Below, piece by piece: positions 43,960 through 53,067 of a stretch of DNA of 64,000 nucleotides. The notes below the pieces were generated by a model. That model was not told the DNA's origin. It saw only the letters and a program-made list of their open reading frames with translations, and did not search any database. Within the stretch, counting starts at the first letter, position 1; each line of letters starts with the position of its first letter. The translations under genes were made by a program, and so were the position numbers. The DNA comes from Arcicella sp034931005 (GTDB lineage: Bacteria > Bacteroidota > Bacteroidia > Cytophagales > Spirosomataceae), in contig NZ_JAYGIN010000014.1 in NCBI RefSeq assembly GCF_034931005.1, forward strand, positions 1 to 64,000, given 5' to 3'.

Positions 43960-44634
43960 TTAGTCTTTTCCAGCCACAATAATGACAATTTCTCCTTTAA
44001 TCGTATTAGGATTTAACTGATAATGGGTCAAGATTTCAGCTAAAGTACCTCTTCGATTTTCCTCAAATATTTTAGTTAACTCTCTCGAAACACAAGCCTG
44101 ACGGTCTGAACCGAGGTATTCGGCTAATTGCTCCAATGTTTTTAACAAACGATGTGGCGATTCATAAAAGATAATGGTTCTTTCTTCTTCCACTAAATTT
44201 TTCAGCCGAGTTTGCCTCCCTTTTTTATGAGGAAGAAATCCTTCAAAGGTAAAACGGTCGGCAGGTAATCCAGAATTGACCAAAGCAGGTACAAATGCGG
44301 TTGCTCCAGGCAGACATTCTACTTCAACGCCTTGTTTTAAACATTCTCTAACTAATAAAAAACCAGGGTCAGAAATAGCAGGTGTTCCTGCATCAGACAC
44401 TAAAGCCAAAACTTTTCCTTCTTTCAATAATTTGATAATTCCTTGTGTTCCATGATGTTCGTTATGAGCATGATGTGCGTACAAAGGCTTGTTTATCCCT
44501 AAATGTTTGAGCAAAACACCTGAGTTGCGAGTGTCTTCCGCCAAAATGGCATCAACGGATTGTAAGACTTTAATGGCTCTTAGCGTAATATCGTCAAGAT
44601 TACCAATGGGGGTGGGTACTAAATAAAGTTTCAT
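43960..44634 (-). CDS. rsmI: 16S rRNA 2'-O-ribose C1402 methyltransferase RsmI
   Basis: A 224-residue SAM-dependent enzyme of the tetrapyrrole-methylase (class III) fold. YLVPTPIGNLDDITLRA at the N-terminus, VLALVSDAGTPAISDPG near residue 75 and the SPHRLLKTLEQL segment match RsmI along its length. The shorter C-terminus (no extra HTH) is usual in this phylum. Its start overlaps the stop of pcd by four bases (ATGA), so the pair is translationally coupled. Confidence 0.96.
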   Translation of the reverse strand: MKLYLVPTPIGNLDDITLRAIKVLQSVDAILAEDTRNSGVLLKHLGINKPLYAHHAHNEHHGTQGIIKLLKEGKVLALVSDAGTPAISDPGFLLVRECLKQGVEVECLPGATAFVPALVNSGLPADRFTFEGFLPHKKGRQTRLKNLVEEERTIIFYESPHRLLKTLEQLAEYLGSDRQACVSRELTKIFEENRRGTLAEILTHYQLNPNTIKGEIVIIVAGKD

Positions 44635-44864
44635 TTTAATAATTTATCAATGGCAGCGGCAAGTTTTAGGTCTTTTTCCGTTACGATATTTCCTGCGTCG
44701 TGGGTATTAAGTTCGATGTTTACGGTTTTATAAACATTCGACCACCAAGGATGATGGTCATGTTTTTCGGCTAAAATGGCGACTCTGGTCATAAACGCAA
44801 AGGCTTCCGAGAAATCTTTGAACTCAAACGTTCTTTTCAATTTATTGTCTTCTTCTTTCCACAT
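44631..44864 (-). CDS. 4a-hydroxytetrahydrobiopterin dehydratase (pterin dehydratase)
   Basis: A 77-residue PCD/DCoH-family protein that recycles pterin cofactor after aromatic amino-acid hydroxylation. The signature HHPWWSNVYKTVNIELNTHDAGNIVTEKDLKLA contains the paired His residues, the second being in THD; it is read here as adjoining segments. It is shorter than many relatives (about 95) because it lacks part of the N-terminal strand. No phenylalanine hydroxylase is nearby. It is coupled to rsmI, which has no obvious biochemical link. Confidence 0.88.
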   Translation of the reverse strand: MWKEEDNKLKRTFEFKDFSEAFAFMTRVAILAEKHDHHPWWSNVYKTVNIELNTHDAGNIVTEKDLKLAAAIDKLLK

Positions 44865-44937
44865 AGTTTTAGCTTTATTAAACCTAAAATTACTCGTAAT
44901 TAAGCCATTTTACAAGAAGGAAGCTATATCAAAACAA

Positions 44938-44977
44938 AATCCGCAGATATTCTGGTGTTTTAGAACATCTACGGATT
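44938..44977 (-). terminator. Terminator of galT
   Basis: On the minus strand AATCCGTAGAT and ATCTGCGGATT form a stem (one mismatch) followed by TTTTGTTTTG. It lies 26 bp after the galT stop. Confidence 0.75.
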
Positions 44978-45002
44978 CTGAAAATTTCTATCAATTAGAA
45001 AG

Positions 45003-46046
45003 TTAATTATGCTTGTAGTGCGTTTCGCTCAAATTTCTTAATTGTTCTGCGGCACGTTCTGGCGTAATATCTCTTTGTGGGTTTGCCAATAATTCATAGC
45101 CAACCATAAATTTTTTAACCGTCGCCGAACGTAAAAGCGGAGGGTAAAAATGAATATGCCAATGCCACCCTTCTAAATTATCGCCTTGTGTTGGGGCTTG
45201 GTGAATGCCCGCCGAATAAGGAAAAGAGGTGCTAAAAAGATTGTCGTACCGAGTTGTCAATCTTCTAACAATATCGGCTAAATCATTCTTTTCTGCTTCG
45301 GTCATTTCTGAAATATATGCCATGGCTCTTTTAGGAATCAATAGCGTTTCAAAAGGCCAAGTTGCCCAAAAAGGTACGACTACCATGAAATTATCATTTT
45401 CTACAACAATACGCTCATTTTCAGTCGATTCCAATTGAACATACTCTTCTAAAAGTGTTTTTTTATAGGTTCTATAATGAACTCTTTGGTTTTTAGTTTC
45501 TTTTTTGATTTCTACGGGAATATTACTTGATGCCCAAATTTGTCCGTGTGGATGCGGATTTGAACAACCCATAATTTCACCTTTATTTTCAAAGATTTGA
45601 ACATACTGTATATCTTGACGTTGACGAAAATCTTCAAATTCTGTAATCCAAGTATCAACTACTTTGCGAATTTCTGGCGTTGTCATTTCTGCCAAAGTCA
45701 AGTCGTGGCGAGGAGAAAAACAAATTACTCGGCATTCGCCTTTTACACTTTCTGCTTTTAGTAAATTTCCTTTTTTGATTTCTCCATCGGGTACATCCGA
45801 CTGCAAAGCAGCAAAGTCATTTTGGAAAGTGTAAGTATCTGTATAATTGGGATTTACTTCACCATTTGCACGAGTATTTCCTGAACATAGATAACAATTT
45901 GGGTCGTGTTCGGGGCGAGAGTCTTTGACAATATTTTCTGTTTTGCCTTGCCACGGACGCTTCGTTCGATGTGGCGAAACCATCACCCAGTCGCCAGTCA
46001 GAGGGTTTTGTCTGATATGAGAATGTTCATTAAAATCGAAAAACAT
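45003..46046 (-). CDS. galT: UDP-glucose:hexose-1-phosphate uridylyltransferase
   Basis: A 347-residue GalT, the Leloir-pathway enzyme that swaps UMP between UDP-glucose and galactose-1-phosphate. A metal-binding CxxC-type site appears in PNCYLCSGN. The active-site GCSNPHPHGQIWAS near residue 160 has the uridylylated His in HPH. The later HPxxH-type segment is GWHWHIHFYPP. Length and motifs are complete. It is 39 bp downstream of galK on the same strand and ends in its own terminator. Confidence 0.96.
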   Translation of the reverse strand: MFFDFNEHSHIRQNPLTGDWVMVSPHRTKRPWQGKTENIVKDSRPEHDPNCYLCSGNTRANGEVNPNYTDTYTFQNDFAALQSDVPDGEIKKGNLLKAESVKGECRVICFSPRHDLTLAEMTTPEIRKVVDTWITEFEDFRQRQDIQYVQIFENKGEIMGCSNPHPHGQIWASSNIPVEIKKETKNQRVHYRTYKKTLLEEYVQLESTENERIVVENDNFMVVVPFWATWPFETLLIPKRAMAYISEMTEAEKNDLADIVRRLTTRYDNLFSTSFPYSAGIHQAPTQGDNLEGWHWHIHFYPPLLRSATVKKFMVGYELLANPQRDITPERAAEQLRNLSETHYKHN

Positions 46047-46085
46047 AATTTTGAGAAGTTAAATATAGAGATTGTTTTGTTTTAC

Positions 46086-47249
46086 TTATTGGATAATTTC
46101 TGTTCCATTGGCAGTTACGACACTGTACATTTTGAGGTCGATACCCGTTTTTTCCTTATAGAGCATCGAAAGACGGGCATATAAATCATCAATTACATCA
46201 GCTTTGATAAGATTGATAGTACAACCGCCAAAACCTCCTCCCATCATTCTTGAACCCAAAACGGCAGATTCGTGCCAAACGGCATCAACCAAGAAATCTA
46301 ATTCTTTACAACTTACTTCGTATAGATTGCGTAAGCCTTCGTGAGTAGCGGTGAGTTTTATACCAAAATCTCTTAGATTTCCAACTTTCAAATCTTCACA
46401 GGCTGAAAGCATCCGTTGATTCTCCTCAATTACATATTGGCAACGATTATAAACCACAGGATTTAATTGACTACGACTGGCTTGTAGCCACGCCAAAGGC
46501 ACTTGGCTAAGGTTGGGAATGGTTTCGTCAAAGTGTTTTCTGAAAAAAGCTAAACCTTCTTCACATTGCAAACGGCGTACATTGTATTCAGAGTCAACTA
46601 AATTATGTTTTACACCAGTATCAAAAAGAACAATTTTATAATCTCCGAGGTTAAGTGGAAAGTACTCATAATCAAGCGTTTCACAATCAAGTCGTAGCAC
46701 ATGATTTTCTTTTCCATGAATACTGGCAAACATATCCATGATACCACATTTCACCCCCATAAATTCATTTTCTGCTTGTTGTGCTAATTTGGCTAATTCA
46801 TTTCTGCTCATGCCAAACTCATTCATTTCATTAATAGCAAAAGCAACGGCACTTTCTAAAGCCGCTGATGAAGATAAACCCGAACCAATAGGAATGTCAC
46901 CTGTAACCACGCAATTGAAAGGAATCACTTCAAGTCCTCTTTTATAAAATTGCTCTACGACCCCTAAAATATATTCTGCCCAACGGTTTTGAGGAATCGG
47001 TTTGAAAACCCCAAATTTTATATCGACACTTTTGTCAAAGTCAACTGAAATCCATTTGCCACTTTCTGAATCAGAAGGAGCAATAGCTAAATACGTTGAT
47101 TTATCAATGGCAGCAGGTAATACAAAACCTCCATTATAGTCCACGTGTTCACCAATAAGATTGACTCTGCCCGATGACCTAACGATGGTAGGATTTGTAG
47201 AAAAGGTATCAAAAAATAGTTGTTTTATTTTTTCGGAAATTACATTCAT
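46086..47249 (-). CDS. galK: Galactokinase
   Basis: A GHMP kinase of 387 residues that phosphorylates galactose at C1. It has the galactokinase signature GRVNLIGEHVDYNGGFVLP near residue 26, the ATP loop PIGSGLSSSAALESAVA near 120, the catalytic-base region with VKCGIMDMFAS, and the C-terminal GGGFGGCTINL. Everything is in standard order. It heads a galK-galT unit facing an AraC regulator 140 bp away. No galM or galactose transporter is present in the window. Confidence 0.97.
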   Translation of the reverse strand: MNVISEKIKQLFFDTFSTNPTIVRSSGRVNLIGEHVDYNGGFVLPAAIDKSTYLAIAPSDSESGKWISVDFDKSVDIKFGVFKPIPQNRWAEYILGVVEQFYKRGLEVIPFNCVVTGDIPIGSGLSSSAALESAVAFAINEMNEFGMSRNELAKLAQQAENEFMGVKCGIMDMFASIHGKENHVLRLDCETLDYEYFPLNLGDYKIVLFDTGVKHNLVDSEYNVRRLQCEEGLAFFRKHFDETIPNLSQVPLAWLQASRSQLNPVVYNRCQYVIEENQRMLSACEDLKVGNLRDFGIKLTATHEGLRNLYEVSCKELDFLVDAVWHESAVLGSRMMGGGFGGCTINLIKADVIDDLYARLSMLYKEKTGIDLKMYSVVTANGTEIIQ

Positions 47250-47390
47250 TGTATTTGAAAAATATATAATTTTATGATTGCTTTTATAGTTAAATTTGGT
47301 TCAAAAGGTTTAATAGTGAACTTATTGCAAAGTTTTTGAAAAAAATATTTGAATAAAAATAGTAAAAATTCTGAAAAGATAGAAAATCTT

Positions 47391-48233
47391 ATGGACGAAA
47401 GTTTTTCAATAATATTACCCCAAGCACAACAGCAAATGTTAGCTTTACATCCAGTGTGTCAATCTTTATATTTAACCGAAATGGGTTATCGTCCCAGAGC
47501 TTTTTCAGAGGATAGAGAGCGACAAAAAGATACGCAACAATACATTTTGATTTATTGTACGGCAGGAGAAGGGCAATTTAGAGTTTTGAACCAAACTTAT
47601 CAAGTGCTTGCAAATCAATTTTTTATTTTGCCTGCTTACTGTGTACATAGTTATGCTCCTAATCCCGATAATCCTTGGACAATTTATTGGTTACATTTTT
47701 TTGGCACGAATGCCCGTGCAATGGTTACTTTTTTGCAAGGCGAAAATTTATATGCCCCAGTTGATGTAAAATTTTCAGAAGATAGAATCAAATTGTTTCA
47801 AGAAATATTCTCGCACGCTGAGCAAACGCAGGACATTTATCATCTGATTCACGCTTGTAATTATTTAAGCCATTTTTTAACATCATTCAAATCACTTGAA
47901 AAAGAAAATACACTTCGTAGCTCAGGAATTGAAAATGTCATAAAGTTGATGAAAGAGAATTTAGACAGAACCTTTATGTTAAATGATTTTGTGGAAGTGT
48001 CAGGCTTGTCGGCATCTCATTTTTCTGCGGTATTCAAGGCAGAGGTAAAACAAGCTCCGATGAGTTATTTTAATTTTCTCAAAATTCAACACGCTTGTCA
48101 ATTATTAAAAAATACAAATTACTCAGTAAAGAAAATAGCGACAATGATTGGTTTTGATGATGCTTATCATTTTGCCAGAATATTTGAAAAAACAATGAGT
48201 ATAGCTCCAGGAAGATTTAGAAAGAGGAGATAG
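47391..48233 (+). CDS. AraC family transcriptional regulator
   Basis: A 280-residue regulator with an N-terminal cupin-type sugar-sensing domain (about 20-150: YILIYCTAGEGQFRV, FFILPAYCVHSYAP, WTIYWLHFFG) and a C-terminal double HTH (about 185-280: FMLNDFVEVSGLSASHFSAVFKAEV and KKIATMIGFDDAYHFARIFEK, read as segments). The ATG at 47391 replaces a longer TTG-initiated frame. It is divergent from galK-galT, so galactose-dependent control of that operon is a fair inference. The half-sites GTTCA (47299) and TGAAC (47317), 13 bp apart, are a possible operator. Confidence 0.9.
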   Translation: MDESFSIILPQAQQQMLALHPVCQSLYLTEMGYRPRAFSEDRERQKDTQQYILIYCTAGEGQFRVLNQTYQVLANQFFILPAYCVHSYAPNPDNPWTIYWLHFFGTNARAMVTFLQGENLYAPVDVKFSEDRIKLFQEIFSHAEQTQDIYHLIHACNYLSHFLTSFKSLEKENTLRSSGIENVIKLMKENLDRTFMLNDFVEVSGLSASHFSAVFKAEVKQAPMSYFNFLKIQHACQLLKNTNYSVKKIATMIGFDDAYHFARIFEKTMSIAPGRFRKRR

Positions 48234-48235
48234 AA

Positions 48236-48271
48236 AAATAAAAAAGCCCATCCGATTTGGAAGGGCTTTCT
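48236..48271 (-). terminator. Terminator of the tRNA-Ser gene
   Basis: On the minus strand AAAGCCC and GGGCTTT form a stem directly 3' of the tRNA, followed by TTTTTATTTT. On the plus strand the T run is weak, so it may only partly end the AraC transcript. Confidence 0.7.
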
Positions 48272-48359
48272 TGGTAGAGAGTGAGGGATTCGAACCCCCG
48301 GACCTGTAACAGTCAACAGTTTTCAAGACTGCCGCAATCGACCACTCTGCCAACTCTCT
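48272..48359 (-). tRNA. tRNA-Ser (anticodon UGA)
   Basis: An 88-nt class II tRNA, CCA included, on the minus strand. The acceptor arm AGAGAGT pairs with ACTCTCT. The D arm contains GGCAGAGTGG, the anticodon loop CTTGAAA reads UGA, the long variable arm (about 15 nt) identifies a serine-type tRNA, and the T arm is GGGGG-TTCGAAT-CCCTC. The CCA end is encoded. Base 73 is A, where many bacterial serine tRNAs have G. A consensus promoter lies 16 bp upstream. Confidence 0.95.
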
Positions 48360-48374
48360 TTGTGTTTGATGATG

Positions 48375-48406
48375 CAAAATTAGTGTTTTCTTTCTTTCCG
48401 TACAAA
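48375..48406 (-). promoter_or_regulatory. Promoter of the tRNA-Ser gene
   Basis: On the minus strand TTTG (48403-48406) and TAATTTTG (48375-48382) are 20 bp apart, an exact match to the Bacteroidetes consensus. Initiation is expected near 48369, about 10 nt before the mature tRNA. Confidence 0.78.
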
Positions 48407-48597
48407 TCTGAAGAGAAAATATTTTTTCATTTTTTGTCATTTTGCATTCCAATCCCTGATTATCAAGTAGATAAATTTGTAAAAACTTTTTAATATTTTT
48501 TTTCGTATATAAATAAACAGGAAGTTTTGGGGTCTAAAATGTCATTTTTAGGCAATTTTGAAAAACTTTAACATTAAATCACAAACAAACAATTACC

Positions 48598-49071
48598 ATG
48601 AAAGCATTAGGAATGATATTATCACTTAGCTTATTGATTTTGGCTTGCAGTAGTTATACACAACAAGACAAACCCCGTAAGTTTGAAGTCAGTAAAACTG
48701 AAATGGAATGGAAAAAACAATTAACTCCTAACCAATACACCGTGACTCGACTAAAAGGTACAGAAAGAGCTTACTCAGGAGAATATTGGGATAACCACGA
48801 AAAAGGCAAATATCAGTGTGTGTGTTGTAAGTTAGATTTGTTTTCGTCGGATACAAAGTTTGAATCTGGAACGGGTTGGCCTTCATTCTGGAACCCAATC
48901 AGTAAACAAAGTGTATTGATTGCGAATGACAATTCTCACGGAATGGTGCGTGATGAAGTTGTATGTAGCCGTTGTGGGGCTCACTTAGGTCATGTTTTTG
49001 ATGATGGGCCTCAACCAACAGGTAAGCGGTATTGTATGAATTCTATCTCTTTATTATTTGTCAAAAAATAG
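48598..49071 (+). CDS. msrB: Peptide-methionine (R)-S-oxide reductase, lipoprotein form
   Basis: A 157-residue MsrB that repairs methionine-R-sulfoxide in proteins. The core is complete, with the zinc site pairs YQCVCC and VVCSRCGAHLGH, the substrate motif GTGWPSF, and the catalytic Cys146 in RYCMNS. It begins with a lipoprotein signal (lipobox LILAC, Cys17), so it acts in the periplasm or outer-membrane leaflet and not in the cytosol. It stands as a single gene, and the MITE-like element follows 20 bp after its stop. Confidence 0.95.
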   Translation: MKALGMILSLSLLILACSSYTQQDKPRKFEVSKTEMEWKKQLTPNQYTVTRLKGTERAYSGEYWDNHEKGKYQCVCCKLDLFSSDTKFESGTGWPSFWNPISKQSVLIANDNSHGMVRDEVVCSRCGAHLGHVFDDGPQPTGKRYCMNSISLLFVKK

Positions 49072-49090
49072 AATTTCAAATTAAAATTAG

Positions 49091-49250
49091 GAACCTGTTT
49101 AAACTTTCTGTTTTGAGATATAAAGTAGTGTATTTTTGAAGTCTTTAAACTGAAATTTTTGAAACATAGCAGAGCTACGTTGATAAAATTTTGGTTTAAA
49201 GGATTCTAAAAGACTTAGTTTTAGCCGAAAGAGAAAGTTTAAACAGGTTC
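49091..49250. repeat. MITE-like element, copy 2
   Basis: Perfect 19-bp terminal inverted repeats GAACCTGTTTAAACTTTCT (49091-49109) and its complement (49232-49250) enclose the core CATAGCAGAGCTACG near 49166 and TTTTAGCCGAAAG near 49220. Both are shared, in inverse orientation, with the element at 13257-13422. The termini differ completely between the two copies. It lies between msrB and the PBP1A gene. Confidence 0.75.
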
Positions 49251-49427
49251 TATATTAAAATTTAGAGAACCAAAGTGTTTAAATCGGTATAATACCTTCA
49301 ATTATAGGCTTATTGGAGATTTGCTATTTAAACTTTTTGGTTCTCTAACGTTTTAACTATCCAACTTCTTTAACTCATCAAACTTTTATCGTAAATTGTC
49401 GCTTATTTTCGATAGATAATTAAGTGT
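49251..49427. other. Gap before the PBP1A gene
   Basis: AT-rich leader with repeated words (AGAGAACCAAAGTG, TTGGTTCTC) that can form a loose hairpin. No clear promoter was found. Confidence 0.4.
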
Positions 49428-52034
49428 ATGATGGATAAAATAAAACAACTCATTAAAAATTCTTATAATAACCTCAAAACTATGCTGTTAAATGTCCTTA
49501 ACTGGCTTTGGCTTAAATTGGACGTTTTATTGGTAAAAGTCTTTGGAGAACAGAAAGTGGCTACTTTCTACAAAAGACTTGATGATATTAAGACGACTTA
49601 TTGGGATGCAAAACAAAAAGTTGCTGAAGTTGTTGACCAACGTATTGATAAAGAATCGTTTTATTATACTCAGGTAAAGCGACTTTGGAAGGGCTTTGCT
49701 TGGATAGTTTTTGCAGGGTTTTTCTATATATTTTGTATTGAAACTAATTTTTTGTGGCTTACTGGAGAAATGCCTTCGGTTGGAGAATTACAAAATCCTA
49801 AGTTGTCACAATCTTCTGAAATTTATTCTTCTGATGGTGTTTTAATGGGTAAATTCTTTTTAGAAAATCGTACACCTGTTAAAAATTACAAAGACTTATC
49901 TCCGTACTTAGTAAATGCTTTGGTTTCAACCGAAGATGCTCGTTTTTATCAACACTCAGGTATTGATTATAGAGCATTATTTGGTGTTGCTGTTGGCGTG
50001 ATTACTGGTGCAAGCGAGCGTGGCGGAGGAAGTACCATTACACAACAATTGGCAAAAAACCTTTTCAAAACTCGTAAAAAAGAAGGAGTAACTAAAAAAG
50101 GCGTTTTGGGATATGTTCCAGGTCTTAAAACATTGGTTATCAAGACGAAAGAGTGGTTGACTGCTATAAAATTAGAACGATATTATACCAAAGAAGAAAT
50201 CATTGTGTGGTATTTGAATACCGTTGATTTTGGCAGTAATTCCTATGGCATAAAAGTGGCTGCAAAAACCTATTTTAATACTTCTCCAGATAGTTTGAAT
50301 GTACAAGAAGCAGCGGTTTTGGTGGGGATGCAAAAGGCAACGAATACTTATAATCCTCGCAGAAACTATGACAAATCTTTAAGTCGTAGAAATACTGTTT
50401 TATCAAGAATGCTGAAGTATAATTATTTGCCCAAAATGGCTTATGATTCCTTAATAAAATTACCAATCACCCTAAAAGTAAATGATGAAACACCGTATGA
50501 TGGAACAAGTAATTACTTTAAATCTGCGGTTGCGAAAGCATTAGAAAAATGGGCTGATACCAGTGATGTTGAATTAGACCTTTATCGTGATGGTTTGAAA
50601 ATTCGTACCACAATTGATTCTCGAATGCAAACTCATGCCGAAACGGCTGTTCAAGAAGGAATGCAGGTTTTACAAAAAACATTTGATAATCATTGGTCTG
50701 GTAAAAATCCTTGGGCAGATGAAAAAGGAACAGAAATTCCTGGATTTATTGATACTGTTGCCAAGCGTACAAGCTATTATAAATTCTTGGCGGTAAAATA
50801 CAAAAATAACCAAGATTCGATTTGGCATTATATGAAAAATGTCAAACGTAAAATGTGGGTTTTTTCACGCAATGGGGCAGGAGAAGAGCAAATGACCATG
50901 AGTGCTTATGACTCAATTGCATATTATAAACGTTTTTTACAGTCTGGAATGATGAGTATGGATCCTTTTACGGGACATATTAAAGCTTGGGTCGGTGGTC
51001 TTGATTTTCAATATTTCAAATATGACCATGTAAGTCAGGGTCGTCGTCAGCCAGGTTCAACTTTCAAGCCTTTTGTTTATACAACGGCTATTGATGGGCC
51101 TAAAAATATGTCACCTTGCTCGCAAATTACAGATAGACCTTTTGAAATTGAGATAGAAGAAAAAGGGGAAAAGAAAATATGGCGACCACATAATGCAGAT
51201 GGACGTTTTAGTTACTCTACGATGTCGATACGTAGAGCCATGGCACGTTCTATAAACTCTTGTGCTGCTTGGCTAACCAACGAAGTAGGACCCGATTCGG
51301 TGGTTTATTATGCCCACCAAATGGGAATTAAAAGTCCATTGTCGGCAGTTGCTTCTATCGGTTTAGGTTCAAATGATGTTACCCTTTTTGAAATGGTAGG
51401 AGCGTATGGATGTTTTTTGAATGAAGGAATTTATACAGAACCCATGTTGGTTGTTGAAATTCAAGACCGTAATGGAAATACAATTCACACTTTTGAACCT
51501 GAACGTCGCCAAGCTATCAAAAAAGAATCAGCCCTATTAATGAGATATATGTTGGAAGGAGGTTTAGAAGAACAAGGTGGAACTTCTCAAAATTTATGGT
51601 CATTCAAGGATTTATTTGATGGAAAAGATAAATATAAATCAAGATTTGCAGGAAAAACAGGAACAACTTCAAATCATTCAGATGGTTGGTATATGGGACT
51701 CACCAGCAATTTAGTAACAGGTACTTGGGTAGGTGGTGATGACCGTTCTATACACTTCCGAAGTGGAGCTTATGGGGAAGGTTCAAAAACAGCACTGCCA
51801 CTTTTTGGGCGATATATGTCTAAAGTCATTAAAGACCCAGATTTAGAAGCCTATCATCCCGTTCCTTTTGAAAAGCTTGATGCTAAGCGAATTACAAAAG
51901 ATTTTAACTGTACGGCAGCTTACGTGCCTCGAACAGATACTTTATATTACGATAGTACATTTGTAGGTTCAGATACAATAACAGCACCTGTGAGACCGTC
52001 GGTGGAAGCAAAACCTGACTCGTCAAAACAATAA
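49428..52034 (+). CDS. Bifunctional penicillin-binding protein 1A
   Basis: A class A PBP of 868 residues that polymerises and cross-links peptidoglycan. An unusually long cytoplasmic N-terminus (about 85 residues) precedes the single membrane anchor (about 87-107). The transglycosylase domain has catalytic Glu169 in EDARFYQHSGID and GGSTITQQLAKNLF. The transpeptidase has nucleophile Ser544 in PGSTFKPF, the SIN motif in SINSCAAW and Lys743 in KTGTT. All catalytic residues are intact. The tail is low in complexity. hemF follows after only 12 bp. Confidence 0.95.
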   Translation: MMDKIKQLIKNSYNNLKTMLLNVLNWLWLKLDVLLVKVFGEQKVATFYKRLDDIKTTYWDAKQKVAEVVDQRIDKESFYYTQVKRLWKGFAWIVFAGFFYIFCIETNFLWLTGEMPSVGELQNPKLSQSSEIYSSDGVLMGKFFLENRTPVKNYKDLSPYLVNALVSTEDARFYQHSGIDYRALFGVAVGVITGASERGGGSTITQQLAKNLFKTRKKEGVTKKGVLGYVPGLKTLVIKTKEWLTAIKLERYYTKEEIIVWYLNTVDFGSNSYGIKVAAKTYFNTSPDSLNVQEAAVLVGMQKATNTYNPRRNYDKSLSRRNTVLSRMLKYNYLPKMAYDSLIKLPITLKVNDETPYDGTSNYFKSAVAKALEKWADTSDVELDLYRDGLKIRTTIDSRMQTHAETAVQEGMQVLQKTFDNHWSGKNPWADEKGTEIPGFIDTVAKRTSYYKFLAVKYKNNQDSIWHYMKNVKRKMWVFSRNGAGEEQMTMSAYDSIAYYKRFLQSGMMSMDPFTGHIKAWVGGLDFQYFKYDHVSQGRRQPGSTFKPFVYTTAIDGPKNMSPCSQITDRPFEIEIEEKGEKKIWRPHNADGRFSYSTMSIRRAMARSINSCAAWLTNEVGPDSVVYYAHQMGIKSPLSAVASIGLGSNDVTLFEMVGAYGCFLNEGIYTEPMLVVEIQDRNGNTIHTFEPERRQAIKKESALLMRYMLEGGLEEQGGTSQNLWSFKDLFDGKDKYKSRFAGKTGTTSNHSDGWYMGLTSNLVTGTWVGGDDRSIHFRSGAYGEGSKTALPLFGRYMSKVIKDPDLEAYHPVPFEKLDAKRITKDFNCTAAYVPRTDTLYYDSTFVGSDTITAPVRPSVEAKPDSSKQ

Positions 52035-52046
52035 AAAATATTAACC

Positions 52047-52940
52047 ATGACTAAAGAACAAATATCAGCCTACTTTCAAGAACTTCAAGACCAAATTTGT
52101 AATTCCTTAGAAAAAGCAGATGGTAAAGGGAAATTCCACGAAGATAATTGGCAAAGAGATGGTGGCGGAGGTGGTAGAAGCCGTGTAATCCAATCTGGAA
52201 AAATTATTGAAAAAGGTGGAGTAATGTTCTCAGCAGTTTGGGGAGATTTACACGAAAAAATGTTGGCATCAATGGGCTTGACCGAAAAGGTTGATTTCTT
52301 TGCTACGGGCGTTTCTATTGTATTGCATCCTGCAAGTCCACGAGTACCAATTATCCACATGAATGTCCGATATTTTGAAATGTCAAACGGTACATTTTGG
52401 TTTGGAGGAGGAATAGATTTAACCCCTCATTATGTAGTAGAAGAAGATGCAAAATGGTTTCACAATTACTTGAAAAAGGCTTGTGATAAGCACAATGAGG
52501 CTTATTATCCTAAATTCAAGACTTGGGCTGATGATTATTTCTTTAATACTCACAGAAATGAAACTCGTGGAATCGGAGGCATTTTCTTTGATTATCAAAA
52601 AATAGATGAAACCAGAAGTAAAGAACAATTATTTGCTTTTGTGAAAGAAATTGGAGAGTCTTTTGCCCCGATTTATACCCATTTCATGAAGAAAAATAAA
52701 GATTTACCTTTCACAGAGAATGAGAAAACGTTTCAGATGTTACGAAGAGGAAGGTATGTTGAGTTTAACTTAGTTCATGATAGAGGAACTAAATTTGGAC
52801 TGGAAACCAATGGCAGAACGGAATCAATTTTAATGTCGATGCCACCTGTTGCCAATTGGGTTTATGATTATAAACCTGAGCCAAACTCGGAGGAAGAAAA
52901 AACGTTAGGGCTTCTTAAAAAGGGAATAGATTGGGTATAA
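52047..52940 (+). CDS. hemF: Oxygen-dependent coproporphyrinogen III oxidase
   Basis: A 297-residue aerobic enzyme that converts coproporphyrinogen III to protoporphyrinogen IX in haem synthesis. The matching features are DNWQRDGGGGGRSRVI near residue 30, the signature HMNVRYFE...FWFGGGIDLTPHY, and GRYVEFNLVHDRGTKFGLETNGRTESILMSMPP near the end. It follows the PBP1A gene by 12 bp, probably in one transcript although the functions are unrelated. A terminator closes the unit. No oxygen-independent HemN is seen here. Confidence 0.97.
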   Translation: MTKEQISAYFQELQDQICNSLEKADGKGKFHEDNWQRDGGGGGRSRVIQSGKIIEKGGVMFSAVWGDLHEKMLASMGLTEKVDFFATGVSIVLHPASPRVPIIHMNVRYFEMSNGTFWFGGGIDLTPHYVVEEDAKWFHNYLKKACDKHNEAYYPKFKTWADDYFFNTHRNETRGIGGIFFDYQKIDETRSKEQLFAFVKEIGESFAPIYTHFMKKNKDLPFTENEKTFQMLRRGRYVEFNLVHDRGTKFGLETNGRTESILMSMPPVANWVYDYKPEPNSEEEKTLGLLKKGIDWV

Positions 52941-52976
52941 GCAGATAATTAATAAATCACGGCATATTATTTGTAA

Positions 52977-53017
52977 ACGGATATAAGAGTCTTCTGACTA
53001 CTATATCCGTTTTTTTA
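52977..53017 (+). terminator. Terminator of hemF
   Basis: ACGGATATA and TATATCCGT pair around an inner AGTC-TTCT-GACT hairpin, followed by seven T residues. Confidence 0.85.
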
Positions 53018-53067
53018 TGCAAAAGATTTTGAGATATATTTATTATTTCCGCTAAAATTCATAATCT

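Noticed and set aside
48123..48452. Minus-strand frame of 109 codons
   Set aside because: It covers the tRNA-Ser gene and the end of the AraC gene. The protein resembles nothing and has tRNA-derived sequence.
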